DNA of 36,782 bases, taken from Mariprofundaceae bacterium (GTDB taxonomy: Bacteria; Pseudomonadota; Zetaproteobacteria; Mariprofundales; J009). Below are positions 23,680 to 31,456 of this stretch, one piece after another. The DNA lies in assembly GCA_015489095.1 (NCBI GenBank), contig WFMN01000095.1, positions 1-36,782 on the forward strand, read 5' to 3'. Below the pieces are notes generated by a model. It searched no databases. It saw nothing but the letters and a program-made list of their open reading frames with translations, and was not told the origin of the DNA. Every line of letters starts with the position of its first letter. The stretch's first letter is position 1. Position numbers and translations under genes: made by a program.

Positions 23680-24678
23680 ATGAGTCAGTACAACACAGGA
23701 TCGGTCGATGTAACCAACGGCTCTGCGGTTGTTACAGGCACCTCCACACTGTTTCTATCCAGTGTCGCAGCTGGTGATGTATTCAGCCTGCTCAATAGTG
23801 GGATTTCCTACGACATCGCCTCGGTGGATTCCGACACGCAGATCACGCTGTCTGCTAATTACGCTGGCACCACTGCCACTGCGCAGGCATACACGGTCAC
23901 CAGAGACTTCACCCCGATTCTTGGCCTGCCATATCCGGTCGTTGGTGATGTGGATACTGCAGGAGTGGTGAAGGCGGCGCTGCTGAAACTGGATAGCGGC
24001 ATCACCGTGACCAGCTTCAATCACCGAGGCGATTGGGTGAGTGGCACCACCTATTCTGTGGATGACGCAGTACAGAGTGGCGGGCGGTATTTCCTGTCCA
24101 AAGTGTCGAACAACACGGGTCACACGCCTCCCGCCACGGGAACGGGGGATGCTTGGTGGAGTTTGGTGGCAGACCGAGGCGCTACAGGCGCGACCGGACC
24201 GCAAGGCGTACAAGGTATTCAAGGCGTGCAGGGGATTCAGGGTTTCTCCGTCCTTAATGGTACGGTTGACCCCACATCTGCGGACGGGGTGGATGGTGAT
24301 TTCTGGATCAACACAACATCGAACAACATATTCGGACCGAAGGCCGCTGGCGCGTGGGGAGCAGGCACATCACTGATTGGACCACAAGGCATCCAAGGTA
24401 TTCAGGGCAACACGGGACCAACCGGACCACAAGGGCAATCTGTTGATCATGTGTCCCGTACCGCTGGCACCGGCGCGGCGGGGACAACAGACACCTACAC
24501 CGTATGGGGTGACGCTGGCGAGACTATTAACCTCGGCACTTTTCGAGTGGTCAATGGAGCCAATGGCACAGGGGTAGGTGACATGCTTATTGCCACCTAT
24601 GACCCCAACGCACACAACACAGACATCTTCGCCTACGCCGCATCGCAATCTGCGGCCATGGCAATCGCTCTAGGTTAG
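23680..24678 (+). CDS. tail fibre with collagen-like repeats
   Basis: The 332-residue protein has an N-terminal beta domain (about 1-90), a carbohydrate-binding-like segment (HRGDWVSGTTYSVDDAVQSGGRYFLS, about 114-140) and two Gly-X-Y stretches (about 165-190 GATGATGPQGVQGIQG; about 240-265 GPQGIQGIQGNTGPTGPQG) that would form a trimeric collagen-like shaft. The DNA under these repeats is itself repetitive, so length variation is likely. GGGAGG precedes the start. Confidence 0.8.
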   Translation: MSQYNTGSVDVTNGSAVVTGTSTLFLSSVAAGDVFSLLNSGISYDIASVDSDTQITLSANYAGTTATAQAYTVTRDFTPILGLPYPVVGDVDTAGVVKAALLKLDSGITVTSFNHRGDWVSGTTYSVDDAVQSGGRYFLSKVSNNTGHTPPATGTGDAWWSLVADRGATGATGPQGVQGIQGVQGIQGFSVLNGTVDPTSADGVDGDFWINTTSNNIFGPKAAGAWGAGTSLIGPQGIQGIQGNTGPTGPQGQSVDHVSRTAGTGAAGTTDTYTVWGDAGETINLGTFRVVNGANGTGVGDMLIATYDPNAHNTDIFAYAASQSAAMAIALG

Positions 24679-24687
24679 GAGGCCATT

Positions 24688-25008
24688 ATGGCATTTGGAC
24701 GAGTATTTACAGCGGGGATTGGCACAACACCGACCGTGGTTAGTGCAACGGTGCCTGCGGCCAAAACACATACGGTACACGGGCTATCTATCGCCAACAC
24801 AGCGGCGACTGCGGTTGCTGCCACCGTGACGGTGACAGACGGCACCACGACAGCGACTGTCATCAAGGGCGTGAATATCCCACCCAACGACGCGCTCGGT
24901 GTGATGGGCATGGAAGTGAAACACAATCTACTGACGGGGGATAGCATCAGTGTAAGCAGTGATACCGCTGCTTCGCTTGATGTGACATACTCGTATCTGG
25001 AGCAATAA
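24688..25008 (+). CDS. small beta-rich structural protein
   Basis: The 106-residue protein consists of Thr/Ala/Val-rich strands (KTHTVHGLSIANTAATAVAATVTVTDGTTTATVIKG split across two strands) with no signal or membrane segment, and lies among fibre genes. Such proteins often cap or decorate tail fibres. AGGAGG lies before the ATG. No family recognised. Confidence 0.6.
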   Translation: MAFGRVFTAGIGTTPTVVSATVPAAKTHTVHGLSIANTAATAVAATVTVTDGTTTATVIKGVNIPPNDALGVMGMEVKHNLLTGDSISVSSDTAASLDVTYSYLEQ

Positions 25009-25009
25009 A

Positions 25010-25489
25010 ATGGGTTTACTATCAGGGACACAAGGGGCTGTGACCCCAGCAGCAATTGGCCTAGGTAATGTCGATAACACATCAGACCTCAATAAGCCGA
25101 TTTCCACCGCTACTCAAACAGCGCTTGATCTCAAGGCACCACTTGCATCCCCGCACCTGACGGGCGCACCAGTGGACAGCACGATCACAGCACTTACTTC
25201 AGCCACTACGATTACGCCTGATTTCAGCCTGTCGAATAACTTTACTTTGACGCTCGCTCATAACGCTACTCTAGCAAACCCCACTGGGTTGGTTGCTGGG
25301 CAGCAGGGGAGCATTGTTATCACACAGGACGCAACAGGTAGTCGGACTATGGGTTTTGGCACAAGTTGGAAGTTTGTTGGCGGTACTGCTCCTACGCTAT
25401 CTACAGCAGCGGGAGCGGTTGATCGGCTTGATTATCTTGTGGTGAGTACTACAGAGATTCATGCTGTTGTTTCATTGGATGTGAAATAA
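25010..25489 (+). CDS. tail fibre protein with LGNVDNTSDLNKP repeat
   Basis: The 159-residue protein contains GLGNVDNTSDLNKPISTATQTAL, the stalk repeat of many phage and pyocin fibres, followed by a beta domain (about 60-159). It starts two bases after the preceding stop and overlaps the next gene by one. It is probably a fibre shaft or adaptor for the glycine-rich protein encoded next. Confidence 0.7.
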   Translation: MGLLSGTQGAVTPAAIGLGNVDNTSDLNKPISTATQTALDLKAPLASPHLTGAPVDSTITALTSATTITPDFSLSNNFTLTLAHNATLANPTGLVAGQQGSIVITQDATGSRTMGFGTSWKFVGGTAPTLSTAAGAVDRLDYLVVSTTEIHAVVSLDVK

Positions 25490-26397
25490 TGTTTAACCAT
25501 GTAATGCAAGGTGCGAGTGCCGCAGGTGGCGCTCAGCTTTATCCAAATATTACAGCATCCGTAACACCAACCATCGACGGTAACTACCATGTTTATCAGT
25601 TCAACTCTTCTGGTACTTTCACTGTCAATGCCTTGGGCACTGACCCTGTATATGGTGCTGTTTGTGATTATCTTATTGTGGCTGGTGGCGGCGGAGGTGG
25701 CAACGCTGGTGCTGCAGGAGGAGGCGGTGGTGCTGGCGGTTTTCTTACAGCTACAGGTGCTAGCTTATCTGTAGGGTCTCATTCTGTAGTTGTGGGTGCT
25801 GGTGGTAGTGCACCAACAGTGTACGCTAATGGGGGTAATGGAGCAGATAGTAGTGTATTCGGTGTTACAGCTGTTGGTGGTGGCGGTGGTGGTGGTGTGC
25901 TTAGTACCACTACCAGTATAGTCGCACCTACAGGTGGTTCAGGCGGTGGTGGTTCTAATCGTGCTTTGGGTGGTTCAGGAACAGCGGGACAAGGTAATGC
26001 TGGCGGTGATGGTAATGCAAATCCTGCCTATCTAGCCGGAGGAGGCGGTGGTGCTGGTACTATTGGTGCCAATGCTGGCGCTCACGGCACAGCGAGTGGT
26101 GCCGGTGGTGCTGGATTGTCTTCGTCTATTACTGGTGTTGCTGTAACATACGCTGGTGGCGGCGGAGGTGGCGGTGATGATTACGCCGGGCGAGGTGCTG
26201 GCGGCGCTGGAGGCACTGGTGGTGGCGGTAATGGCTACAGCTCTAATGGCATTGGAGTTAATAATCCTGCTGGCGCAGGCGGAGCTAATCTCGGCGGTGG
26301 TGGCGGAGGCAGTGGTTGGAGTAATGCTACGAATACCTTTGTATCAGGAGCTAACGGTGGCTCCGGTGTAGTAATTATTCGAGTGAGGTTCCAGTAA
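25489..26397 (+). CDS. glycine-rich tail adhesin
   Basis: The 302-residue protein has a short N-terminal beta part (GNYHVYQFNSSGTFTVN, CDYLIVAGGGGGG) and then about 220 residues built from glycine runs (GGGGGAGG, VGGGGGGG, GGSGGGG). The end (SGVVIIRVRF) is the usual terminus of glycine-rich-domain adhesins. Such polyglycine sandwich tips bind host surface receptors in T-even-like phages. Many codons end in T, unlike the upstream structural genes, suggesting recent exchange. Confidence 0.75.
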   Translation: MFNHVMQGASAAGGAQLYPNITASVTPTIDGNYHVYQFNSSGTFTVNALGTDPVYGAVCDYLIVAGGGGGGNAGAAGGGGGAGGFLTATGASLSVGSHSVVVGAGGSAPTVYANGGNGADSSVFGVTAVGGGGGGGVLSTTTSIVAPTGGSGGGGSNRALGGSGTAGQGNAGGDGNANPAYLAGGGGGAGTIGANAGAHGTASGAGGAGLSSSITGVAVTYAGGGGGGGDDYAGRGAGGAGGTGGGGNGYSSNGIGVNNPAGAGGANLGGGGGGSGWSNATNTFVSGANGGSGVVIIRVRFQ

Positions 26398-26729
26398 TGG
26401 CGCACTTCGCAGAGATTGATTCAAACAATAAAGTCATTCGGATATTGGTAGTCGCCGATAGTGTCGCTCCAGTAGGCCAAGCGTATCTAGCTGACCATAT
26501 GGGCTTAGGTGGTACATGGGTCCAAACTTCATACAACAACAATTTCCGTAAGCAATTTGCTGGAGTTGGTTACACCTACGATCCTGTAGCCGATGTGTTC
26601 ATTGCTCCGCAGCCTTATCCCTCGTGGACACTTGATGCCAACCATGATTGGCAACCTCCTACCCCGATGCCTACCGATGGCAAAATGTATCGCTGGGATG
26701 AAACAACTCTAACTTGGAAGGTGATATAA
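26397..26729 (+). CDS. small fibre-associated protein
   Basis: The 110-residue protein (MAHFAEIDSNNKVIRILVV at the start; KQFAGVGYTYDPVADVFIAPQPYPSW; WQPPTPMP, YRWDETTLTWKVI at the end) belongs to a group often found in marine and environmental phages next to adhesin genes. It overlaps the adhesin stop by one base. The role is unknown; a tip or assembly function is inferred from place. Confidence 0.7.
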   Translation: MAHFAEIDSNNKVIRILVVADSVAPVGQAYLADHMGLGGTWVQTSYNNNFRKQFAGVGYTYDPVADVFIAPQPYPSWTLDANHDWQPPTPMPTDGKMYRWDETTLTWKVI

Positions 26730-27205
26730 TGTATATCGACACCAATAAACGAAAGATTGACATAAGCCGCCCTTACACCGCCCCCGACGGTACTCGGTGG
26801 CCAAACCTTCGCAATCCAGACCTGCGCAAGAAGTACGGAATAAAGGAAATCCCTGATCCTAAGGTTGAGGATAGTCGATACTATGACATTGGCTATCTAG
26901 ATGTACCACCTTATGTGGTGAATACGCCTAAGCATTTCTATGACAAGCATACTACGGATGCTGATGGTAATGAGGTAGTCATTAAAGGCCTTAAAAGCCA
27001 GATCATCGACCGCAACACCCAAGCGATGAAAGATGCGCTTAAAGCTACCGATGCTGATGTTCTCCATGCGCTCGAACTTGGTGTACCGGTCGATCCGAAG
27101 ATTGCCAAGGAGCGTAAAGCTATTCGTGACAAGTACGGCTTAAAGCTGAAAGCCTTGCGCTCCGCCCGTAGCCATAAAGATGTTGAACTCGCTGATAAGG
27201 ATTAA
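26729..27205 (+). CDS. hypothetical protein of the fibre-lysis junction
   Basis: The 158-residue, charged soluble protein contains PYTAPDGTRWPNLRNPDLRKKYGIKEIPDP and a helical Lys-rich C-terminus (KIAKERKAIRDKYGLKLKALRSAR). ATG 26729 has GGAAGG eight bases upstream and overlaps the previous stop. Similar PDGTRYPN-type proteins occur behind fibre genes in environmental phages. Function unknown. Confidence 0.65.
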   Translation: MYIDTNKRKIDISRPYTAPDGTRWPNLRNPDLRKKYGIKEIPDPKVEDSRYYDIGYLDVPPYVVNTPKHFYDKHTTDADGNEVVIKGLKSQIIDRNTQAMKDALKATDADVLHALELGVPVDPKIAKERKAIRDKYGLKLKALRSARSHKDVELADKD

Positions 27206-27207
27206 GT

Positions 27208-27738
27208 ATGAAAGCCTTGAAGACTCTACTTATGATGGGCTTGGGCATCATCATACTACCTTTCATCCTCTGGCGCACTCCGAAAGATGTTAGTCGTCTT
27301 GCGTATCTTGATCGCTATTTTGGCAACAGCACTACTGGCATTAGGGGTGACTACAAGTGGTACCCCAAATGGGCAACAGCACAAGGCGGATTCATTGCCA
27401 AATATCCCCGCTACTACTGGCTTGCTATCCGTAATCCCGCATTCAATTATCGTTACGAAGTAATAGGCGCACACGGCACGCTACTCAAGATTGAACGCAA
27501 AGGTCGTCCTCATCAACTAGGTTCGTATCGCGTTAAGGCTTTGGTGCAACAGAGCGATGGTAAGCTAGCTGAAGTACGCTTTACTTACGGTGTTTATAAA
27601 TACCCATTCATTGATCGCTACTTCCGCTACGCCTTTGGGCATAAGCTCTGGGAGCGTGAAGCAGTGGGCGACAAAGTTGACTTAATCTACGGTATGTCCG
27701 TATTACCATTTATCGAAAAGGATACCGCTGGTGTCTGA
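27208..27738 (+). CDS. membrane-anchored phage protein (DUF7338-like)
   Basis: The 176-residue protein has one N-terminal membrane segment (about 5-23, TLLMMGLGIIILPFILW), then RTPKDVSRLAYLDRYFGN and KYPRYYWLAIRNPAFNYRYEVIG, a pattern I associate with DUF7338-type proteins seen in phages of Gram-negatives. The C-terminal part should be outside the cytoplasm or peripheral. It lies just before the lysis cassette; a role in lysis or superinfection is possible but unproven. Confidence 0.65.
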   Translation: MKALKTLLMMGLGIIILPFILWRTPKDVSRLAYLDRYFGNSTTGIRGDYKWYPKWATAQGGFIAKYPRYYWLAIRNPAFNYRYEVIGAHGTLLKIERKGRPHQLGSYRVKALVQQSDGKLAEVRFTYGVYKYPFIDRYFRYAFGHKLWEREAVGDKVDLIYGMSVLPFIEKDTAGV

Positions 27739-27749
27739 AGGAACTGGAA

Positions 27750-28049
27750 ATGAATCACACGCCCGATGACTGCCCATATACGACGAACGAAAAGGAGATG
27801 GGGGCAGTTCAAGCCGATGTTGCCACGCTCAAGAATGATACGCAGAATCTGTACAAGTTCCTCCGTGAGCACATGGATGCAGAAATCGCACGATTCGATG
27901 AGATGAACCGGCAGCTGGTCGAATCGTTTAAGGAGCGCGATAAACAGATCACCGAATTGCGCATGCTCATGGCAAAGATGCTGGGCGGTGGCATGGCGCT
28001 GATGATCGCCAGTGATTGGATCATGCGCAGCGGGGTGCTCTTCCCGTGA
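27750..28049 (+). CDS. coiled-coil membrane protein, possible holin/lysis accessory
   Basis: The 99-residue protein has a coiled-coil region (about 17-72; ADVATLKNDTQNLYKFLREHMDAEIARFDEMNRQL) and one C-terminal membrane segment (about 74-95; MAKMLGGGMALMIASDWIM). This plan resembles small XhlA-like lysis proteins. Its TGA overlaps the GTG start of the lysozyme gene, placing it in the lysis cassette. Confidence 0.6.
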   Translation: MNHTPDDCPYTTNEKEMGAVQADVATLKNDTQNLYKFLREHMDAEIARFDEMNRQLVESFKERDKQITELRMLMAKMLGGGMALMIASDWIMRSGVLFP

Positions 28050-28546
28050 TCACCTGCCTGCGCGATCAACTGCTGCGCGACGAAGGCTTGCGCCTGCGCC
28101 CTTACCTCGATACCGAGGGCAAGGTCACGATCGGTGTTGGCCGCTGCATCGATACCAATCCGTTTACCGTCGATGAGATCGCCGCCATCTGCGGCGCGCC
28201 GCTGTCGCACGATGCCGCCGTGGAGTGGATCGAGACGCGCGGTATTACACGCGATCACGCGCTGATGCTGCTCGATCGGGATATTGCAACAACCGAGCGC
28301 GCGCTGCTCGATGCGCAGCCGTGGATGGGCACTGATCTGGATGAGATTCGCCGCGCGGCGATGATCAACATGGCCTTTAATCTCGGCGTTGCTGGGGTTG
28401 GCCGTTTCCGCCGCATGCTGCTGGCGCTGCGTGGCGGGATGTGGTCGGCTGCCGCCAGTGAGATGCTGGACTCACGCTGGGCGCGGCAAGTCGGCGCGCG
28501 GGCGGAGCGGCTGGCGCGGCAGGTGGAAACAGGCGAGTGGGTGTGA
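28046..28546 (+). CDS. endolysin: T4-type lysozyme (GH24)
   Basis: The 166-residue protein has the GH24 catalytic triad pattern E-x8-D-x5-T: E13 (RDEG), D22 (YLD) and T28 (VTIGVG), matching T4 lysozyme E11-D20-T26. The rest (AAMINMAFNLGVAGVGRFRRMLLALR; the C-terminal SRWARQVGARAERLARQV) follows the family. It hydrolyses the glycan strands of peptidoglycan. There is no signal peptide or SAR segment, so it needs the holin. GTG at 28046 was chosen for the four-base overlap with the upstream gene. Confidence 0.9.
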   Translation: MITCLRDQLLRDEGLRLRPYLDTEGKVTIGVGRCIDTNPFTVDEIAAICGAPLSHDAAVEWIETRGITRDHALMLLDRDIATTERALLDAQPWMGTDLDEIRRAAMINMAFNLGVAGVGRFRRMLLALRGGMWSAAASEMLDSRWARQVGARAERLARQVETGEWV

Positions 28547-28656
28547 TGCAGGGCGAGGTGATCTTTGATGGTGTCGGCGGCGCGATCATCGGTGGCATGT
28601 TGCTCGGTGAGGCTGTTGCGCTCTATTTTGTAGTGCCGTGGGCGCAGATTTTTTGA
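28546..28656 (+). CDS. 36-residue transmembrane peptide
   Basis: This tiny gene starts on the lysozyme stop (TGATG) and encodes one hydrophobic segment (VGGAIIGGMLLGEAVALYFVV) with acidic residues before it. Its stop overlaps the ATG of the next tiny gene. It is part of the lysis cassette and may be an antiholin, pinholin or spanin component; size alone does not decide. Confidence 0.55.
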   Translation: MQGEVIFDGVGGAIIGGMLLGEAVALYFVVPWAQIF

Positions 28657-28754
28657 TGGCGGTAAATCTGATCATCGCGGTGCTGGTTGCACTGCTGCTC
28701 ATCGCGGCGTGGGCGGAGTGGATAATGCTGGACGATCAACAGGAGGATGAGTGA
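28656..28754 (+). CDS. 32-residue transmembrane peptide
   Basis: This gene is coupled on both sides (TGATG at each end). It encodes an N-terminal membrane segment (VNLIIAVLVALLLIAAWAEW) with an acidic tail (MLDDQQEDE). The GGAGGATGA in its 3' end is the ribosome site of the following holin gene, so it also serves coupling. Role unknown. Confidence 0.5.
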   Translation: MAVNLIIAVLVALLLIAAWAEWIMLDDQQEDE

Positions 28755-29323
28755 TGGATATTTGGGGCATTATCAAATCGGTGGGGGGCGCGGTGGTGCG
28801 CAATGCAGTGCCGGGCGGTGGGCTGATTGTCGATGCGGTCAACGCGCTGCTGCCAGATGATGCCAAGTTGCCGGCCGACGCAACTGGCCACGACATCAAG
28901 CAGGCGGTGAAATCACTGCCGCCGGAGCAACGCGCGGCGATCGAGCAAAAGCGGTTTGATGTAGAGATCGCGCAGATCCAGCAGGAAAATAGCACCGTGC
29001 GCGCGATGCTTGAAGCAGACACAAAGACGCCGCACACGACCCGCCCCTACATCGCGAAGGGGTCGTTTTTGGTGGTGGCGTGGGTGACGGTCACTGTGAT
29101 TGCGCTGTGGAGCTATGCAATAGCCACCGGCGATGAGGGCATGGTTTCGACAGTGATGGATGGATGGCAGTTTGTGCTGGCTGTGATCGGGCCATTGGTA
29201 ACCCTGCTTTGGGCGTATTTCGGCGTGCTCAAACACGAGCACCGCAACCGCCTCACCGCCGCCGTAGGCCATCCGCCCGCCGGCGGCTTGGGCAGCATCG
29301 TCTCCGCCCTACTCAAGCGCTAA
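28754..29323 (+). CDS. holin of the 3-TM (gene-transfer-release) type
   Basis: The 189-residue protein has an N-terminal Gly-rich amphipathic stretch (about 1-30), a helical middle (about 45-85) and two clear C-terminal membrane segments (about 100-122, 135-158) between conserved HTTRPYIAKGSF and LLWAYFGVLKHEHRNRL. This matches the 3-TM holins found in phages and gene-transfer agents. It would release the lysozyme encoded just upstream. The ATG at 28754 has GGAGG upstream. Confidence 0.7.
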   Translation: MDIWGIIKSVGGAVVRNAVPGGGLIVDAVNALLPDDAKLPADATGHDIKQAVKSLPPEQRAAIEQKRFDVEIAQIQQENSTVRAMLEADTKTPHTTRPYIAKGSFLVVAWVTVTVIALWSYAIATGDEGMVSTVMDGWQFVLAVIGPLVTLLWAYFGVLKHEHRNRLTAAVGHPPAGGLGSIVSALLKR

Positions 29324-29352
29324 CCGCCCGCACCACCACCACCCCCGCGCCA

Positions 29353-29388
29353 GTCATGCCGGACTCGATCCGGCATCCATCCTCCCGC
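29353..29388 (-). repeat. REP-like dispersed palindrome, copy 1
   Basis: ATGCCGGA (29356-29363) and TCCGGCAT (29369-29376) flank CTCGA. The 36-base unit matches, in inverted orientation and with one mismatch, the copy at 35865-35900. Such GTCATGCCGGA...TCCGGCAT palindromes are dispersed in many proteobacterial chromosomes, so this looks host-derived. The rest of 29324-29431 is C-rich sequence with no gene seen. Confidence 0.8.
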
Positions 29389-29431
29389 CTCTCCCACACT
29401 GTATCAAAATGCCACAGCGTAAAATTTCCGC

Positions 29432-29460
29432 TTGACAACTAGCGCAGAAAGCGCTAGAGT
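29432..29460 (+). promoter_or_regulatory. strong promoter with palindromic operator for the moron cassette
   Basis: TTGACA (29432-29437), a 17-base spacer and TAGAGT (29455-29460) form a near-consensus sigma-70 promoter. CTAGCGC (29439-29445) and GCGCTAG (29451-29457) are perfect inverted arms around AGAAA, within the spacer and over the -10, so a bound dimer would block RNA polymerase. The half-site differs from the CTGTAC-type sites at the cI/cro region, so a different protein probably binds; the XRE-type regulator at the end of the cassette is a candidate. Confidence 0.75.
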
Positions 29461-29529
29461 ACGCACATGGCCGGAGGGTAACCGGTCAAAATCAAGGCGG
29501 CACCGGCCAACGGGGTGCAGGAGAGAAGA

Positions 29530-29871
29530 ATGAAACTGTCTGTATCTAACATAATTGAGCTGCAAGGGCTTGACCATCATGCTGCCATCGCTTTTTCCGC
29601 GGCGCTAGGTGAGCGCATGAAAGATCCCGACACAACACTGACATCCGAGGACTATCGGGCTGTCATGATCGAAATCGAACACATGATGGCCAAGGCTCTT
29701 TCGGAAAAAGACACCACCCCGCCTTTTGGCTGGGAAAGCAATTGGAAAAAAAGGTGTGACGCTCTGGCCAAGGTGCGAGAAGATGTCCACAGCCTCTTCC
29801 TCCACCTAAGCGCATGGGGAGTGGCTGATATCCCTCCCGAGGTGCAGGACTCAATGGTCGCGCCTCAATGA
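29530..29871 (+). CDS. first gene of the moron cassette, unknown function
   Basis: The 113-residue, soluble protein is mostly helical (SVSNIIELQGLDHHAAIAFSAALGERM; EDYRAVMIEIEHMMAKAL; RCDALAKVREDVHSLFLHL). ATG 29530 has GGAGAG eight bases upstream; GTG at 29515 is in frame but less likely. A 60-base leader separates it from the operator-controlled promoter. It overlaps the next gene by 4 bases, tying it to the IbrA/IbrB-like genes. No family recognised. Confidence 0.65.
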   Translation: MKLSVSNIIELQGLDHHAAIAFSAALGERMKDPDTTLTSEDYRAVMIEIEHMMAKALSEKDTTPPFGWESNWKKRCDALAKVREDVHSLFLHLSAWGVADIPPEVQDSMVAPQ

Positions 29872-30281
29872 AGGCGTCGTTGTCAATTGAGGTGTTTGGA
29901 GACGCTGAAAACCAGCGTCTCCGCCTCTTTGAAAGTATTGCTGACCAAGTGACGCCCGGCATCGGCCGGGCGATCACCGGCGGCTATCGCCGCAAGCGGC
30001 CGTGGGTGGCGGAGATCATCGGCGTGAGCCAGAGGTATGGGTTCGAGAGAAGCTTCCTCGACCCAAAAAAAGATTATTCTCGCTCGAACGCCATCGGCAG
30101 TCGCGGCGTGCGTCTTTTTTTTATTTTGGAGTCTGGGCGCCTATATGAAATAAACGAGCAGACATCATGGCGGCGTTGGCTGCGTTGGTATGCAGTCGTG
30201 TCTGACTCCGGTGATATTGTCCATGTAAGCAAAGAGGAGGCGCATCAATGGCTAAGAGACCGCTTGGTATCGATGTCCTGA
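29868..30281 (+). CDS. conserved phage protein linked to the IbrA-like gene
   Basis: The 137-residue basic protein contains RPWVAEIIGVSQRYGFERSFL, KKDYSRSNAIGSRGVRLFFILESGRLYEIN and a WRRWLRWYAVV segment. I recall the W.AEI.G....YG..R.F....DYS...G.GSRG pattern from other phage proteins found in accessory regions, but know no function. It overlaps the start of the IbrA-like gene by 34 bases, and the ribosome site of that gene (GAGGAGG) lies inside it, so the two are co-translated. Confidence 0.65.
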   Translation: MKASLSIEVFGDAENQRLRLFESIADQVTPGIGRAITGGYRRKRPWVAEIIGVSQRYGFERSFLDPKKDYSRSNAIGSRGVRLFFILESGRLYEINEQTSWRRWLRWYAVVSDSGDIVHVSKEEAHQWLRDRLVSMS

Positions 30282-31456
30282 CAGCGGCCAGGCAGCGGAT
30301 AGCGAGGGTGTTCGATGACTTTCCTCGCATCTATGTGTCGTTCAGTGGCGGCAAAGATTCCTCAGTCATGACCCATCTGGTCATGGAGGAGGCACGACGG
30401 CGCGGGCGCAAAGTCGGCTTGCTGCTGGTAGATCTGGAGGCGCAATATAAGATAACTATGCAGTTCGCTGAATCCATATATGAGATGTATGCAGACTGCA
30501 TCGAGCCATACTGGATTGCGCTCCCTATTCATCTTCGCAACGCGGTCTCGCAGTTCGAGCCGCAATGGGTCTGCTGGGATCCGAATGCGAAGGATCGATG
30601 GGTGCGCAAGCCTCCGAGAATCGCCATCACGGACGAATCGCTCTTCCCATTCTTCCGTCGCGGAATGGAATTTGAGGAGTTCGTGCCGCAATTCGGCCAT
30701 TGGTACGCTCAGGGGAAGCTCTGTGCATGCTTCGTTGGAATCCGCGCCGATGAATCACTCAATCGCTATCGCACGGTATGCGGACGCAAGGCTATGTTTG
30801 AGGGGATCAAGTGGACGACATGGTGCGGTGAGACATTATATAACGCTTATCCTATCTATGACTGGCGCACAGAGGATATCTGGCGCTACCTCGGCAAATA
30901 TGACAAGCCGTATAACAAGCTCTACGACCTGATGCACAAGGCTGGCCTAAGCATTCATCAGGCGCGAATCTGTCAGCCCTATGGCGATGACCAGCGCAAG
31001 GGGCTTTGGCTGTATCACATCATCGAGCCGGAGACCTGGGGGAAGGTGGTGGCTAGGGTAAACGGTGCCAACCAAGGCGCATTGTATGCGCAAGAGACCG
31101 GAAATGTCCTTGGACGGATCAAGATAACACTTCCGCCAGGACACACATGGAAAAGCTATAGTCAGCTTTTGATGGCATCGATGCCAGATAAAACCCGTGA
31201 ACACTATGAGAACAAGATCGCCGTGTTTCTCAAATGGTGGGCAGATCGTGGCTATGCAAATGGAATTCCCGACGAAGCCCCCCCAAAAGATGAAGCTGCA
31301 AAAAAGGCGCCGTCGTGGCGTCGGATCGCAAAATCCCTGCTCAGAAACGATTACTGGTGCAAGGGGTTGTCGTTCACTCAGACGAAAAGCGACGCCTACG
31401 AGAAATATCTAAAAGTAATGAAAAAAAGGAGGGCGGAATGGCAGATCAGGATTTGA
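30248..31456 (+). CDS. PP-loop PAPS-reductase-like protein (IbrA-like)
   Basis: The 402-residue protein has an N-terminal PP-loop ATP pyrophosphatase motif SGGKDSS (33-39) and the PAPS-reductase-like core (VGLLLVDLEAQY; GIRADESLNRYR; YPIYDWRTEDIWRYL), with cysteines in KLCACF and TWCG. The C-terminal part (about 270-402) is the extension typical of DUF3440/IbrA proteins. Together with the ParB-like gene behind it this is the IbrA-IbrB pair, first described in E. coli as an activator of immunoglobulin-binding eib genes. PP-loop enzymes adenylate or thiolate substrates; DndC is a relative acting on DNA. The actual substrate here is unknown. Confidence 0.8.
   Translation: MAKRPLGIDVLTAARQRIARVFDDFPRIYVSFSGGKDSSVMTHLVMEEARRRGRKVGLLLVDLEAQYKITMQFAESIYEMYADCIEPYWIALPIHLRNAVSQFEPQWVCWDPNAKDRWVRKPPRIAITDESLFPFFRRGMEFEEFVPQFGHWYAQGKLCACFVGIRADESLNRYRTVCGRKAMFEGIKWTTWCGETLYNAYPIYDWRTEDIWRYLGKYDKPYNKLYDLMHKAGLSIHQARICQPYGDDQRKGLWLYHIIEPETWGKVVARVNGANQGALYAQETGNVLGRIKITLPPGHTWKSYSQLLMASMPDKTREHYENKIAVFLKWWADRGYANGIPDEAPPKDEAAKKAPSWRRIAKSLLRNDYWCKGLSFTQTKSDAYEKYLKVMKKRRAEWQIRI

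Noticed and set aside
24180..24440. DNA repeats in the fibre gene considered as regulatory iterons
   Set aside because: They follow the Gly-X-Y codon pattern of a collagen-like shaft and need no other explanation.
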